Position numbers and translations under genes: made by a program. The notes beneath the pieces were generated by a model that saw only the letters and a list, made by a program, of their open reading frames with translations, was not told where the DNA came from and searched no databases. From Flavobacterium wongokense (GTDB taxonomy: Bacteria > Bacteroidota > Bacteroidia > Flavobacteriales > Flavobacteriaceae), in the NCBI RefSeq assembly GCF_021608265.1, contig NZ_JAKIHP010000001.1, forward strand, positions 1,302,001-1,366,000: a stretch of DNA of 64,000 nt. Reading direction: 5' to 3'. Each line of letters begins with the position of its first letter. Positions within the stretch are counted from its first letter, which is position 1. Positions 42,882 through 52,341 of the stretch are shown here, one piece after another.

Positions 42882-43442
42882 ATGAAAAGTTTATTTAAAA
42901 CAGCAGCTGTATTAAGTATTGTGATTTCATTATCATCTTGTAAAAATGATTTGAAACCAAACTACCAGTATATGCCGAATATGTATGAATCAGCAGGTTA
43001 TGAAACCAACGCTGAGTCGGATGCTTTCAATTCACCTACAGGCCTACATGGCAAAGTAGGTCAGCTTCCTCCGGTTGGTTCTATCAAAAGAGGTTTTGTT
43101 CCTTATGAAATCCCAAATACAACAGAAGGATATAATTTTTCTAAGTCAGTGACAACATCGCCTCTTGACGGTACTGAAATCGACATGAAAAAAGCAGGTG
43201 AATTATTTGATATTTATTGTGCTATCTGCCACGGAACAGCTGGTGATGGTAAAGGTAAATTGGTAAAACAGGAAAAATTCCTGGGAGTACCAAGCTATAA
43301 GGACAGACAAGTTTCAATCGGAAGCATTTTCCATGTTGAAACGTACGGACTAAATTCAATGGGTTCTTACGCAAATCAATTGAGTCAAAAAGAACGTTGG
43401 ATGATTGCAGCTTATGTTCTTGAACTTAAAAGCAAATTATAA
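42882..43442 (+). CDS. actE: Alternative complex III monoheme cytochrome c lipoprotein
   Basis: 186 residues from the ATG at 42882, 7 bp after actD; a TTG at 42861 overlaps actD and is rejected. The lipobox SLSSC (Cys20) anchors it to the membrane. One heme site CAICHGTAGDGKGKL, with a distal Met probably in the 140-160 region. Passes electrons from ActA to the oxidase or soluble cytochrome c. Confidence 0.94.
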   Translation: MKSLFKTAAVLSIVISLSSCKNDLKPNYQYMPNMYESAGYETNAESDAFNSPTGLHGKVGQLPPVGSIKRGFVPYEIPNTTEGYNFSKSVTTSPLDGTEIDMKKAGELFDIYCAICHGTAGDGKGKLVKQEKFLGVPSYKDRQVSIGSIFHVETYGLNSMGSYANQLSQKERWMIAAYVLELKSKL

Positions 43443-43469
43443 TTGTAGAACAAACAGATTGTTATAGAT

Positions 43470-44993
43470 ATGTATACATTTTCAAGTAAATTAAAAACCT
43501 TTTCTTTTGTCCTAATGCTGGTAGGTATTCTTGGTATTGGATATGGTTTTTTAACTGCACCAAAGACTATTCAAGATGTTGAGAAGATTCTGAAGGAAGA
43601 AGAAGCTCATCACGAAGGTGGACATGAAGCGGCAGCGGCACATCATGAAGCAACAGCTGAATCACACGAAGCGGCTGAAACCCATGAGGCGGCAGCTGAA
43701 ACAACTGTAGATTCTACTACTGTTAAACATGAAGAAGCTGTAGCAGCAACAACCCATGATACTATTGCTAAAGATTCGGCTGCAGTTGCAGCAGTTCCGG
43801 CAGCAGAGGCTCACACTGAAAAAGCGGAAGCACATGCTGAAAAAGCAGATGCTCATGAAGCTCATGATACTAAAGAACACGCTGAGCATGTGCTACACCA
43901 ATTGCAAAATAAACCATGGGCAGCTTTATATGTTGCCTGTATATTCTTAATGCTGATTTCGTTAGGAGCCTTAGCATTCTATGCAATCCAACAGGCAGCA
44001 CAGGCTGGTTGGTCACCTATATTGTTTAGGGTTATGCAGGGAGTAGCATCTTACCTGTTACCAGGATCTATCATTTTCTTTTTACTTTTATTGGCCTGCG
44101 GATTCCACATGAATCATTTATTCTCATGGATGGCTGAAGGAATAACAGTTAAAGGACACGAAAATTACGATGCCATCATTGCAGGAAAATCAGGGTACTT
44201 AAACTTCCCATTCTGGATTATCAGAGCAATTTTATTCCTTACGGTTTGGAACCTGTACAGACACTATTCAAGAAAGAACTGTTTGGCACAAGACGAATCA
44301 AATGACAACACTTACTACAAAAAGAACTTCAAGATGTCTGCGGCATTCCTGGTATTCTTTATCGTATCAGAATCAATCATGTCTTGGGACTGGATTATGT
44401 CGGTTGACGCACACTGGTTCAGTACACTTTTCGGATGGTACGTATTTGCAAGTTTCATTGTAAGTGCTGTAACCGTTATCCAAATGGTGACCTTATATTT
44501 AAAATCTAAAGGATATTTAGAAAATGTCAATACAAGCCACATCCACGATTTATCAAAATTCATGTTTGGTTTCAGTGTATTCTGGACGTACTTATGGTTT
44601 TCACAATTTATGTTGATTTGGTATGCAAACATTCCGGAAGAGGTAACTTATTTCGTGACCAGGATCAATGTATATACCGTTACTTTCTGGGGTGCGTTTG
44701 TAATGAACTTTATCTTCCCAATCTTACTGTTAATCAATACCGATTTCAAACGTATTACCTGGATTATAGTAATGGCAGGAAGTATTATCCTAATCGGGCA
44801 CTATGTTGATTTCTTCAACATGATTATGCCAGGAACAGTTGGTGACAGATGGTTTATTGGAATACCGGAAATTTCATCATTATTATTCTTCATTGGATTA
44901 TTCATTTTTGTGGTATTCACGACTTTGACAAAAGTTCCGTTGGTTCCAAAAAGAAATCCTTTTATTGAAGAAAGCAAACATTTTCATTATTAA
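43470..44993 (+). CDS. actF: Alternative complex III second NrfD-like membrane subunit, with His/Ala/Glu-rich loop
   Basis: 507 residues, about ten membrane helices. ActF pairs with ActC, without a known quinol site. An unusual segment at about residues 45-135 between helices 1 and 2 is made of His, Ala, Glu and Thr (HEGGHEAAAAHHEAT; AEAHTEKAEAHAEKADAHEA) with at least 20 His. Such inserts bind transition metals such as Zn or Cu in other proteins. Here that is inference only. Starts 27 bp after actE. Confidence 0.93.
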   Translation: MYTFSSKLKTFSFVLMLVGILGIGYGFLTAPKTIQDVEKILKEEEAHHEGGHEAAAAHHEATAESHEAAETHEAAAETTVDSTTVKHEEAVAATTHDTIAKDSAAVAAVPAAEAHTEKAEAHAEKADAHEAHDTKEHAEHVLHQLQNKPWAALYVACIFLMLISLGALAFYAIQQAAQAGWSPILFRVMQGVASYLLPGSIIFFLLLLACGFHMNHLFSWMAEGITVKGHENYDAIIAGKSGYLNFPFWIIRAILFLTVWNLYRHYSRKNCLAQDESNDNTYYKKNFKMSAAFLVFFIVSESIMSWDWIMSVDAHWFSTLFGWYVFASFIVSAVTVIQMVTLYLKSKGYLENVNTSHIHDLSKFMFGFSVFWTYLWFSQFMLIWYANIPEEVTYFVTRINVYTVTFWGAFVMNFIFPILLLINTDFKRITWIIVMAGSIILIGHYVDFFNMIMPGTVGDRWFIGIPEISSLLFFIGLFIFVVFTTLTKVPLVPKRNPFIEESKHFHY

Positions 44994-45012
44994 TATTTAA
45001 AGTAAATTACAA

Positions 45013-46194
45013 ATGACAACTCTTTTGGTACTTATAGTTGTAGTTTTATTGGCAGTTGCCCTGTGGCAGTTAACTAAGATATTCGACTTAACTCAAGTTG
45101 GTAAAAACGTTAACAATACACAAGTTGCAAATGATAATGATAATAACATTAACGGTTACTTGATGTTTGCCTTTCTTTGCTTCATTTACCTGACAACAAT
45201 CTGGTGTCTTGTATATTATGGCCACTTCCCTTTGATTGGAGATTCAGCATCGGCACACGGTCCGGAAATCGATAACCTTATGGTGATTTCTATGGTTCTT
45301 ATATTCGTAGTACAAACCATTACTCAAGCCTTGTTGCATTATTTTGCTTTCAAATACAGAGGAAGAGAAGGACAGACAGCACTTTATTTTTCTGATAGTA
45401 ATCGATTGGAATTCATATGGAGTATCATCCCGGCTATCGTTTTGGCTGTGTTAATCCTTTACGGGCTTTATGCATGGACCAACATTATGTTTGTTGATGA
45501 AAAGGAACATAAGGATGCTATTGTTATCGAATTATACGCGCAACAATTTAAATGGGAAGCTAGATATTCTGGTGCAGATGATGTACTAGGAAAAGCAAAC
45601 GTAAGATATATTGAAGGAGTAAACAATTTAGGGGTTGATTTATCAGACCCAAATGCTCAGGATGATTTCACTTCAAGTGAACTGCATATCCCAAAAGGAA
45701 CAAGAATCATTTTCAAAATGCGTTCACAGGACGTATTGCACTCAGCTTACATGCCTCACTTTAGAGCGCAGATGAACTGTGTACCGGGAATGGTAACCAA
45801 CTTCTCATTCATTCCAACACTTACAACTGCTGAGATGAGAGAGAAACCTGCAATGGTTGAAAAAGTGGCAAATATCAATGATATCAGAGCTAAGAAAAGC
45901 CAGGCTTTAATCGCTAAAGGTGAGCCAGCTCTTGAGCCATACACATTTGACTATTTATTGTTATGTAACAAAATTTGTGGTGCCTCACATTACAACATGC
46001 AAATGAAAGTTGTGGTGGATACACCTGAAGAATATGCAGCATGGTTAAAAGAAAATGCTCCTAAAACAATTGTTCAGGCTGTTAAGAACGCAGCAGCTGA
46101 AGCAAAAGCAGCAGAAACACCAGCACAAATGAAAGACACAAGTTCTACGAAAAGCAAAGACACGACAGTAGTTGCTCAAGCAGAAGTGAAATAA
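45013..46194 (+). CDS. coxB: Cytochrome c oxidase subunit II
   Basis: 393 residues, about four hydrophobic segments at the N-terminus (two more than canonical subunit II). The CuA site is complete: an upstream His in DVLHSAYMPHFRAQMN and the C-x3-C...H...M of LCNKICGASHYNMQMKVVV. A C-terminal extension rich in Ala/Lys/Thr follows (VKNAAAEAKAAETPAQMK). It carries no heme c, so the electron donor is ActE or ActA, fitting an ACIII-oxidase supercomplex. It starts 19 bp after actF. Confidence 0.95.
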   Translation: MTTLLVLIVVVLLAVALWQLTKIFDLTQVGKNVNNTQVANDNDNNINGYLMFAFLCFIYLTTIWCLVYYGHFPLIGDSASAHGPEIDNLMVISMVLIFVVQTITQALLHYFAFKYRGREGQTALYFSDSNRLEFIWSIIPAIVLAVLILYGLYAWTNIMFVDEKEHKDAIVIELYAQQFKWEARYSGADDVLGKANVRYIEGVNNLGVDLSDPNAQDDFTSSELHIPKGTRIIFKMRSQDVLHSAYMPHFRAQMNCVPGMVTNFSFIPTLTTAEMREKPAMVEKVANINDIRAKKSQALIAKGEPALEPYTFDYLLLCNKICGASHYNMQMKVVVDTPEEYAAWLKENAPKTIVQAVKNAAAEAKAAETPAQMKDTSSTKSKDTTVVAQAEVK

Positions 46195-46221
46195 TTATAA
46201 AAAATTTAAAGTTTACCTAAT

Positions 46222-48021
46222 ATGTCAGCAGAAGCTCACAATCACGACCACGGTCACGACGAACACGAACACCACCATAAAGACACGTTCATTACTAAAT
46301 ACATTTTTAGTATTGACCACAAAATGATTGCCAAACAGTATCTACTTACTGGTATCGTTATGGGTGTTATTGGTGTTGGAATGTCGATGCTTTTCAGAAT
46401 GCAAATTGCATGGCCGGAAGAATCTTTTAAATTATTCAGCTTTTTCCTTGGAGAAAGAATGGCTCCGGGTGGAGTTATGACTAATGAAACGTATTTGTCT
46501 TTAGTAACGATACACGGAACCATCATGGTATTCTTTGTATTGACAGCCGCTTTGAGTGGTACCTTTAGTAACTTATTGATTCCACTTCAAATTGGAGCAC
46601 GGGATATGGCATCCGGACTATTGAACATGATTTCGTATTGGTTGTTCTTTGTTTCAAGTGTGATTATGGTTTGCTCTTTATTCGTAGAGTCTGGGCCAGC
46701 ATCTGCGGGATGGACCATTTACCCACCGTTGAGCGCCTTGCCACAAGCTATCGGAGGTTCCGGAACAGGTATGACATTATGGTTGGTTTCTATGGCTGTC
46801 TTCATTGCAGCATCGTTATTAGGTTCGTTGAACTATATCGTAACGGTAATCAACTTAAGAACTAAAGGGATGTCTATGACAAGATTACCACTTACAATCT
46901 GGGCATTCTTTATTACAGCTATCATCGGGGTTATCTCGTTCCCCGTATTACTTTCTGCAGCGTTGATGTTAATCATGGATAGAAGTTTCGGAACTTCATT
47001 CTTCCTGTCTGACATCTACATTGCTGGTGAAGTTTTACATTATCAAGGTGGATCACCAGTATTGTTCGAGCACTTATTCTGGTTCTTAGGACACCCTGAA
47101 GTATACATCGTATTATTACCTGCATTGGGTATCACATCGGAAATTATCGCAACCAACTCACGTAAACCAATCTTTGGTTACAGAGCGATGATCATGTCGA
47201 TAATTGCAATTGCATTTTTATCAACCATCGTTTGGGGTCACCACATGTTTATCTCGGGAATGAATCCATTCCTAGGTTCGGTGTTTACCTTTACAACCTT
47301 ATTGATTGCGATTCCATCTGCGGTAAAAGCATTTAACTACATTACAACATTATGGAAAGGTAACCTGCAGTTAAACCCTGCAATGTTATTCTCTATCGGA
47401 TTGGTTTCAACATTCATCACTGGTGGATTAACCGGAATCATCCTTGGAGACAGTACTTTGGATATTAACGTTCACGATACGTATTTCGTTGTAGCTCACT
47501 TCCACCTGGTAATGGGTATCTCAGCACTTTACGGAATGTTTGCAGGTATTTACCACTGGTATCCAAAAATGTTCGGAAGAATGTTGAACAAAAACTTAGG
47601 CTATATCCACTTCTGGGTAACGGCTACTTGTGCTTACGGAGTTTTCTTCCCAATGCACTTCATCGGAATGGCAGGATTACCAAGAAGGTATTATACCAAT
47701 ACAAACTTCCCATTGTTTGATGATTTACAAAACGTAAACGTAATCATCACTACGTTTGCCTTAGTTGGAGGAGCGTTCCAGTTGGTATTCCTATACAACT
47801 TCTTCAGCAGCATTTTCTACGGAAAACGTACAGTTCAGAATCCATGGAGATCAAATACATTAGAATGGACTGCACCAATCGAGCACATGCACGGAAACTG
47901 GCCAGGAGAAATTCCTCATGTTTACAGATGGCCATACGATTATAGCAAACCTGGACATGACGAAGATTTTGTTCCTCAAACAGTCCCAATGAAACCTGGT
48001 GAAGAACAATTGCACCACTAA
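46222..48021 (+). CDS. coxA: Cytochrome c oxidase subunit I
   Basis: 599 residues, about 12-13 membrane helices. Heme-copper oxidase core reducing oxygen and pumping protons. CuB/His-Tyr motif FLGHPEVYIVLLP, CuB His pair WGHHMFISGMNP, and heme a/a3 ligands in VVAHFHLVMG. The N-terminal 22 residues are exceptionally His/Asp-rich (AHNHDHGHDEHEHHHKD), probably cytoplasmic and able to hold metal. No coxC or coxD follows; subunits III/IV must be encoded elsewhere. A terminator follows, then ruvB. Confidence 0.97.
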   Translation: MSAEAHNHDHGHDEHEHHHKDTFITKYIFSIDHKMIAKQYLLTGIVMGVIGVGMSMLFRMQIAWPEESFKLFSFFLGERMAPGGVMTNETYLSLVTIHGTIMVFFVLTAALSGTFSNLLIPLQIGARDMASGLLNMISYWLFFVSSVIMVCSLFVESGPASAGWTIYPPLSALPQAIGGSGTGMTLWLVSMAVFIAASLLGSLNYIVTVINLRTKGMSMTRLPLTIWAFFITAIIGVISFPVLLSAALMLIMDRSFGTSFFLSDIYIAGEVLHYQGGSPVLFEHLFWFLGHPEVYIVLLPALGITSEIIATNSRKPIFGYRAMIMSIIAIAFLSTIVWGHHMFISGMNPFLGSVFTFTTLLIAIPSAVKAFNYITTLWKGNLQLNPAMLFSIGLVSTFITGGLTGIILGDSTLDINVHDTYFVVAHFHLVMGISALYGMFAGIYHWYPKMFGRMLNKNLGYIHFWVTATCAYGVFFPMHFIGMAGLPRRYYTNTNFPLFDDLQNVNVIITTFALVGGAFQLVFLYNFFSSIFYGKRTVQNPWRSNTLEWTAPIEHMHGNWPGEIPHVYRWPYDYSKPGHDEDFVPQTVPMKPGEEQLHH

Positions 48022-48040
48022 TCATTAAATAAAATATAAC

Positions 48041-48070
48041 AAATGCCTTTCTTGCGGAAGGCATTTTTAT
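48041..48070 (+). terminator. Terminator of the act-cox operon
   Basis: AAATGCCTT / AAGGCATTT stem with an 8-nt loop and a following T-run, 20 bp after the coxA stop. Confidence 0.8.
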
Positions 48071-48088
48071 TTGCGTGCAACTTTGTTA

Positions 48089-48096
48089 TATATTTG
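48089..48096 (+). promoter_or_regulatory. -7 element (TATATTTG) immediately before ruvB
   Basis: TATATTTG ends 4 bp before the ruvB ATG at 48101. The nearest upstream TTG (48071-48073) leaves a 15-bp spacer. If used, ruvB mRNA would be leaderless or nearly so. Confidence 0.45.
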
Positions 48097-48100
48097 TAAT

Positions 48101-49123
48101 ATGAACGAAAACCTGAATCCCACCAATTCCAATTTTAATCCTGAAGAACTCGACCTTGAAAAAAAGTTAAGGCCATTATCCTTTGACGATTTTACGGGTC
48201 AGGAACAAGTGCTCGAAAACCTAAAGGTCTTTGTCGAAGCAGCCAATCTAAGGACGGAAGCTTTAGACCATACACTGTTCCATGGACCGCCAGGATTAGG
48301 AAAAACGACTTTGGCTAATATATTGGCGAATGAATTAGGCGTTGGTATCAAAATCACTTCAGGACCGGTTTTAGACAAGCCAGGTGATTTGGCAGGATTG
48401 CTGACCAACCTCGAAGAAAGGGATGTTTTATTCATTGACGAGATTCACCGTTTAAGCCCTGTTGTTGAAGAGTATTTATATTCAGCAATGGAAGACTTCA
48501 AGATAGACATTATGATTGAATCTGGGCCAAATGCGCGAACAGTGCAAATCAACCTGAATCCGTTTACCCTTGTTGGCGCTACCACCCGTTCCGGATTGTT
48601 GACGGCACCAATGCGTGCCCGTTTCGGAATTCAAAGCAGGTTGCAATACTATAACACCGAACTTTTAACTACAATTGTCCAAAGAAGTTCCAGCATTTTA
48701 AAAATGCCAATCACTATGGAAGCCGCGATTGAAATTGCAGGAAGAAGCAGGGGAACTCCACGTATTGCCAATGCCCTTCTACGACGTGTGCGTGACTTCG
48801 CCCAAATAAAAGGAAACGGAAAGATTGACATCGAAATTGCTCGTTTTTCCCTGAAAGCATTGCATGTCGATGCTCACGGTTTGGACGAAATGGATAACAA
48901 AATCCTAAGCACTATAATCGATAAATTCAAAGGTGGACCTGTGGGTTTATCAACTTTGGCTACAGCCGTTTCGGAAAGCGGAGAAACCATTGAAGAGGTT
49001 TACGAGCCATTCCTAATACAGGAAGGATTTATCGTCAGGACTCCAAGGGGAAGGGAAGTTACCGAGAAAGCATACAAACATTTAGGAAAAATCAATACCA
49101 ACATTCAGGGCGGACTTTTTTAA
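48101..49123 (+). CDS. ruvB: Holliday junction branch-migration ATPase RuvB
   Basis: 340 residues from the ATG at 48101 ([18 protein letters not shown]); an upstream start at 48071 lies before the -7 element and is rejected. AAA+ motor of RuvAB. Walker [17 protein letters not shown], Walker [12 protein letters not shown], sensor 1 [20 protein letters not shown], arginine finger/sensor 2 in [20 protein letters not shown], and a winged-helix C-terminal domain. It may share transcription with the P450 gene 8 bp downstream. Confidence 0.97.
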   Translation: MNENLNPTNSNFNPEELDLEKKLRPLSFDDFTGQEQVLENLKVFVEAANLRTEALDHTLFHGPPGLGKTTLANILANELGVGIKITSGPVLDKPGDLAGLLTNLEERDVLFIDEIHRLSPVVEEYLYSAMEDFKIDIMIESGPNARTVQINLNPFTLVGATTRSGLLTAPMRARFGIQSRLQYYNTELLTTIVQRSSSILKMPITMEAAIEIAGRSRGTPRIANALLRRVRDFAQIKGNGKIDIEIARFSLKALHVDAHGLDEMDNKILSTIIDKFKGGPVGLSTLATAVSESGETIEEVYEPFLIQEGFIVRTPRGREVTEKAYKHLGKINTNIQGGLF

Positions 49124-49131
49124 TCAGTATC

Positions 49132-50475
49132 ATGTCAGAAAATAAGAAATACAATTATCCAAAACAACTTTCGATATTTAGGTTCTTATTAAATGCAGAG
49201 AGCATCCGCAAAAATCCGATTCCGTTTCACAAAAGATATTTTGATCAGTTTGGTGATAGCTTTTCATTAAAGATTGGCAAAACCAAACATGTGATTTTGT
49301 CCCGAGACAATGAAGTTGCAGAATACATACTTCAAAAACACCACAAAAACTTTCAAAAATCCGAGCTTCAGACCAAGTTCATATCCAAATACCTCGGTCA
49401 TGGATTGTTGACAGTCAATGGCGATTTTTGGTTAAAGCAACGCCGTTTGATCCAACCTGCATTCCACAAGCAAAAAATGAATCAGCTGGTTCAGAACATG
49501 CAGCAAACCATCATTTCCGAATTAAAGGATTTGCCCGAAGAAAAAGAAGTAGCCTCCTTTCCAATCATGAATCAGCTTGCCTTTAATGTGGTTGCAAAAT
49601 CGCTGTTCCACATCTCAATAGAGGAAGAAATGAGCCGGCTCAAAATCATCATACATGAGGTGCAGAACTTTCTCATCAAGGAAATCCGTCTGCCTTATAA
49701 GGCCTTTTGGTTTAAGCTAAGTGGTCAGGTAAAAAAGCACCAAAAATTAGCTTTGGAAACCGATGTGATTATTGGGAAAATTATCGAGGAACGCAAAAAT
49801 TCTGAAGAGCAGCACAATGATTTGCTCGACATGCTTTTGGAAACACGTTACGAAGACACAGGCGAAGCCATGTCGACGCAACAGTTGATAGACGAAATCA
49901 AAATCCTGTTCATTGCCGGACATGAAACCACAGCAAACGCGCTGACATTTATTTTGCATCTATTGGGAAACCACCCGGAAATTCAACAAAAAGTCTTTGA
50001 TGAAATAATCCAGATTGAATCGGAAACCGATGATGTTGTTGAACAGCTTCAAAAAATGAATTACATCAATGCCGTGATCAATGAATCTATGCGGTTGTAT
50101 CCTCCGGCATGGATTACCGACAGGGAAAATATTGATGATGATGAACTTTTGGGCTACAAAATCAAAGGCAAAACGCTTATCGGAGTTTCTTTTTATGAGC
50201 TGCACCGCAATCCAAAATATTGGGACAAGCCTGAAGAATTTAACCCGGAACGCTTTCTTGGTGAACAAAAAAAGGAATCCTACAAGTATTTCTATCCTTT
50301 TGGTGCTGGTCCACGAATGTGCATCGGGCTTGGTTTTGCGATGTATGAAATGAGCCTGGCTTTGTCGCATATTATAAAAAAATACCATGTCAAATCCCAG
50401 CATAAGGAAATGCAGATTAATCCGTTGATAACCTTAAAACCTGTTGGCGCAACCGTAATTTTCTCCAAAAGATGA
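49132..50475 (+). CDS. Cytochrome P450
   Basis: 447 residues. Heme-thiolate mono-oxygenase. Heme cysteine C397 in [18 protein letters not shown]-helix oxygen motif [14 protein letters not shown]-helix [10 protein letters not shown] (ExxR). No membrane anchor, so soluble. Sequence features ([34 protein letters not shown]) are of the bacterial CYP type related to fatty-acid-hydroxylating families, but no substrate can be given; redox partners are not encoded here. Overlaps queG by 4 bp (ATGA). Confidence 0.94.
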   Translation: MSENKKYNYPKQLSIFRFLLNAESIRKNPIPFHKRYFDQFGDSFSLKIGKTKHVILSRDNEVAEYILQKHHKNFQKSELQTKFISKYLGHGLLTVNGDFWLKQRRLIQPAFHKQKMNQLVQNMQQTIISELKDLPEEKEVASFPIMNQLAFNVVAKSLFHISIEEEMSRLKIIIHEVQNFLIKEIRLPYKAFWFKLSGQVKKHQKLALETDVIIGKIIEERKNSEEQHNDLLDMLLETRYEDTGEAMSTQQLIDEIKILFIAGHETTANALTFILHLLGNHPEIQQKVFDEIIQIESETDDVVEQLQKMNYINAVINESMRLYPPAWITDRENIDDDELLGYKIKGKTLIGVSFYELHRNPKYWDKPEEFNPERFLGEQKKESYKYFYPFGAGPRMCIGLGFAMYEMSLALSHIIKKYHVKSQHKEMQINPLITLKPVGATVIFSKR

Positions 50476-51401
50476 CAATTGATTCCCAAAAAAGGGAGTA
50501 TTCCCAACTAATAAAAACCGAAGCAAAACGCCTTGGGTTTTTGTCGTGCGGCATTTCGAAAGCTGGATTTTTGGAAGAAGAAGCACCGCGATTGGAAAAT
50601 TGGTTAAACCAAAACCGTCATGGCGAAATGAAATACATGGAAAATCATTTTGACAAACGTTTGGATCCAACCTTGCTGGTTGATGATGCCAAAAGTGTGA
50701 TTTCGCTGTTGCTGAATTATTATCCTTCAGAAACACAGAATACAGAGAGTTATAAGATTTCGAAATACGCTTACGGCCAGGATTATCATTTTGTCATCAA
50801 GGAAAAACTAAAAGAACTTTTACACACGATTCAAACTGAAATTGGAGATGTTTCCGGTCGTGCCTTTGTTGATTCTGCACCCGTTTTAGATAAAGCCTGG
50901 GCAGCCAAAAGCGGTTTGGGCTGGATTGGCAAAAACAGTAATCTGTTGACGCAGCAGGTTGGCTCTTTTTACTTTATTGCTGAATTAGTAGTCGATTTGG
51001 AATTGGAATATGACCATGCAACTACCGATCATTGCGGAACCTGTACGGCCTGTATTGATGCCTGCCCGACTGAAGCCATTGTGGCTCCTTATGTTGTGGA
51101 TGGGAGCAAATGCATTTCCTATTTTACCATCGAATTAAAGGATAATATTCCGATGGAAATGAAGGGAAAAATGGACGACTGGATGTTTGGCTGCGACGTA
51201 TGCCAGGATGTCTGCCCATGGAACCGTTTTTCAAAAGCACATCGTGAACCGCTTTTTAATCCGAATGCTGAAATTCTTTCGTTTACCAAAAAAGACTGGG
51301 AAGAAATCACCGAAGATACTTTTAGGAAAGTCTTTAAAAACTCGGCTGTGAAAAGAACAAAATTAGAGGGTTTGAAAAGAAATATTGAGTTTCTAAAATA
51401 G
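50472..51401 (+). CDS. queG: Epoxyqueuosine reductase
   Basis: 309 residues. Reduces epoxyqueuosine to queuosine in tRNA (wobble position of GUN anticodons) with cobalamin and two [4Fe-4S] clusters. Cluster motifs are complete: [12 protein letters not shown] and [11 protein letters not shown]. The N-terminal DUF1730-like domain holds RFLS-type cobalamin contacts ([20 protein letters not shown], then IGKNSNLL). Start ATG overlaps the P450 stop by ATGA, so translational coupling is likely. Length 309 is at the short end; the HEAT repeats of E. coli QueG are absent. Confidence 0.95.
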   Translation: MTIDSQKREYSQLIKTEAKRLGFLSCGISKAGFLEEEAPRLENWLNQNRHGEMKYMENHFDKRLDPTLLVDDAKSVISLLLNYYPSETQNTESYKISKYAYGQDYHFVIKEKLKELLHTIQTEIGDVSGRAFVDSAPVLDKAWAAKSGLGWIGKNSNLLTQQVGSFYFIAELVVDLELEYDHATTDHCGTCTACIDACPTEAIVAPYVVDGSKCISYFTIELKDNIPMEMKGKMDDWMFGCDVCQDVCPWNRFSKAHREPLFNPNAEILSFTKKDWEEITEDTFRKVFKNSAVKRTKLEGLKRNIEFLK

Positions 51402-51480
51402 CCCCGATTGAAGCTGGCTACCATGTAGCGCGGAAAGCGGGAAGACAGTTGTAAAGAAAGAAGGTTTTCTGCTCCTGAAA
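51399..51480 (+). repeat. Dispersed intergenic repeat, copy 5
   Basis: TAGCCCCGATTGAAGCTGGC, hairpin GCTAC-cat-GTAGC, GCGCGGAAAGCGGGAAG, and a tail ending GCTCCTGAAATTA. It starts at the queG stop codon and fills the queG-DUF2797 gap. It shares GTAGCGCGGAAAGCGGGAA exactly with the copy at 25743. Confidence 0.8.
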
Positions 51481-52275
51481 TTAAATATCAATCTTCACCA
51501 CATAACCTTCAAACGTACGCACGTTAAACACCGTTCCGTCTTCAAAGATTAGGTATTGTCCTTTGATTCCCGTTAATTTTCCGGTGAAATTTGGCGTTTT
51601 ATCCAAATTGAGTGAATTCACCTTAGTCGGATATTGCAAAACAGGGTAAACCAATTCGTGGATGTCTTCCTTTTCGGGGTAAAAATACTCATGGACTTCA
51701 GCAGGCAATAAATCCTTTATCTGTCTTTTTTCCTGGATGATGTCTAAAGTCGAAATTTCGTTTTTGAGCATTTTCTGCCAGTTGGTTTTATCGGTAAAGT
51801 GGTTTTTCAGTGCCACCTCGGTGATACCGGCCAGATAGCGGTTTGGGACTTCAACAATACAGATGGCATGCGTGGCGCCTTGGTCAATCCAACGTGTTGG
51901 TACCTGGGTTCCTCGGGTTACACCAACCTTAACTTCACTGGATGATGCCAGGTATACAATGTGGGGTTGCAACTGGACTTTCTTTTCGTATTCCAAATCG
52001 CGGTCCTCAATGTCAAGATGTGCTGTGCTCAATTCGGGCCTCATAATCCAATCGCCTGCAGCAGCAGAGCTCATAAAACAATCATAGCAAAATCCCTGGC
52101 GGAAAATCTTTTTCTTCTTACCGCAATTCAAACATTGGTAACCGACAAAACTGATTTCCATTGGCTTGCCCAACAACTGATTCAAACTCAGGAAACTATT
52201 CTCAAAAACCAGGTAATACTGAATTGGGTTAGAGAATTCTGTTTGCATCTTTGTTAATACACCTTCGTATGTCAT
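51481..52275 (-). CDS. DUF2797 family protein
   Basis: 264 residues. Two CxxC pairs near 49-71 (CLNCGKKKKIFRQGFCYDC) form a zinc ribbon. The segment VYLASSSEVKVGVTRGTQVP then TRWIDQGA looks like the GIY-YIG-like core proposed for DUF2797 (Tyr and Arg present), which might be a nuclease or binding fold. Biochemistry is unknown. Converges on queG; its start is 66 bp from the GH3 gene start on the other strand. Confidence 0.82.
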   Translation of the reverse strand: MTYEGVLTKMQTEFSNPIQYYLVFENSFLSLNQLLGKPMEISFVGYQCLNCGKKKKIFRQGFCYDCFMSSAAAGDWIMRPELSTAHLDIEDRDLEYEKKVQLQPHIVYLASSSEVKVGVTRGTQVPTRWIDQGATHAICIVEVPNRYLAGITEVALKNHFTDKTNWQKMLKNEISTLDIIQEKRQIKDLLPAEVHEYFYPEKEDIHELVYPVLQYPTKVNSLNLDKTPNFTGKLTGIKGQYLIFEDGTVFNVRTFEGYVVKIDI

Positions 52276-52298
52276 CGCTTATTTTTGAGTTTATTTGC

Positions 52299-52306
52299 TA
52301 TATTTG
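52299..52306 (+). promoter_or_regulatory. -7 element upstream of the GH3 gene
   Basis: TATATTTG matches TAnnTTTG, 35 bp before the ATG at 52342. The upstream TTG at 52285-52287 is only 11 bp away, too close, so the -33 element is not clear. Confidence 0.4.
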
Positions 52307-52341
52307 GTAAAGTTATACATCGCAAACCATAAATCCAAAAC

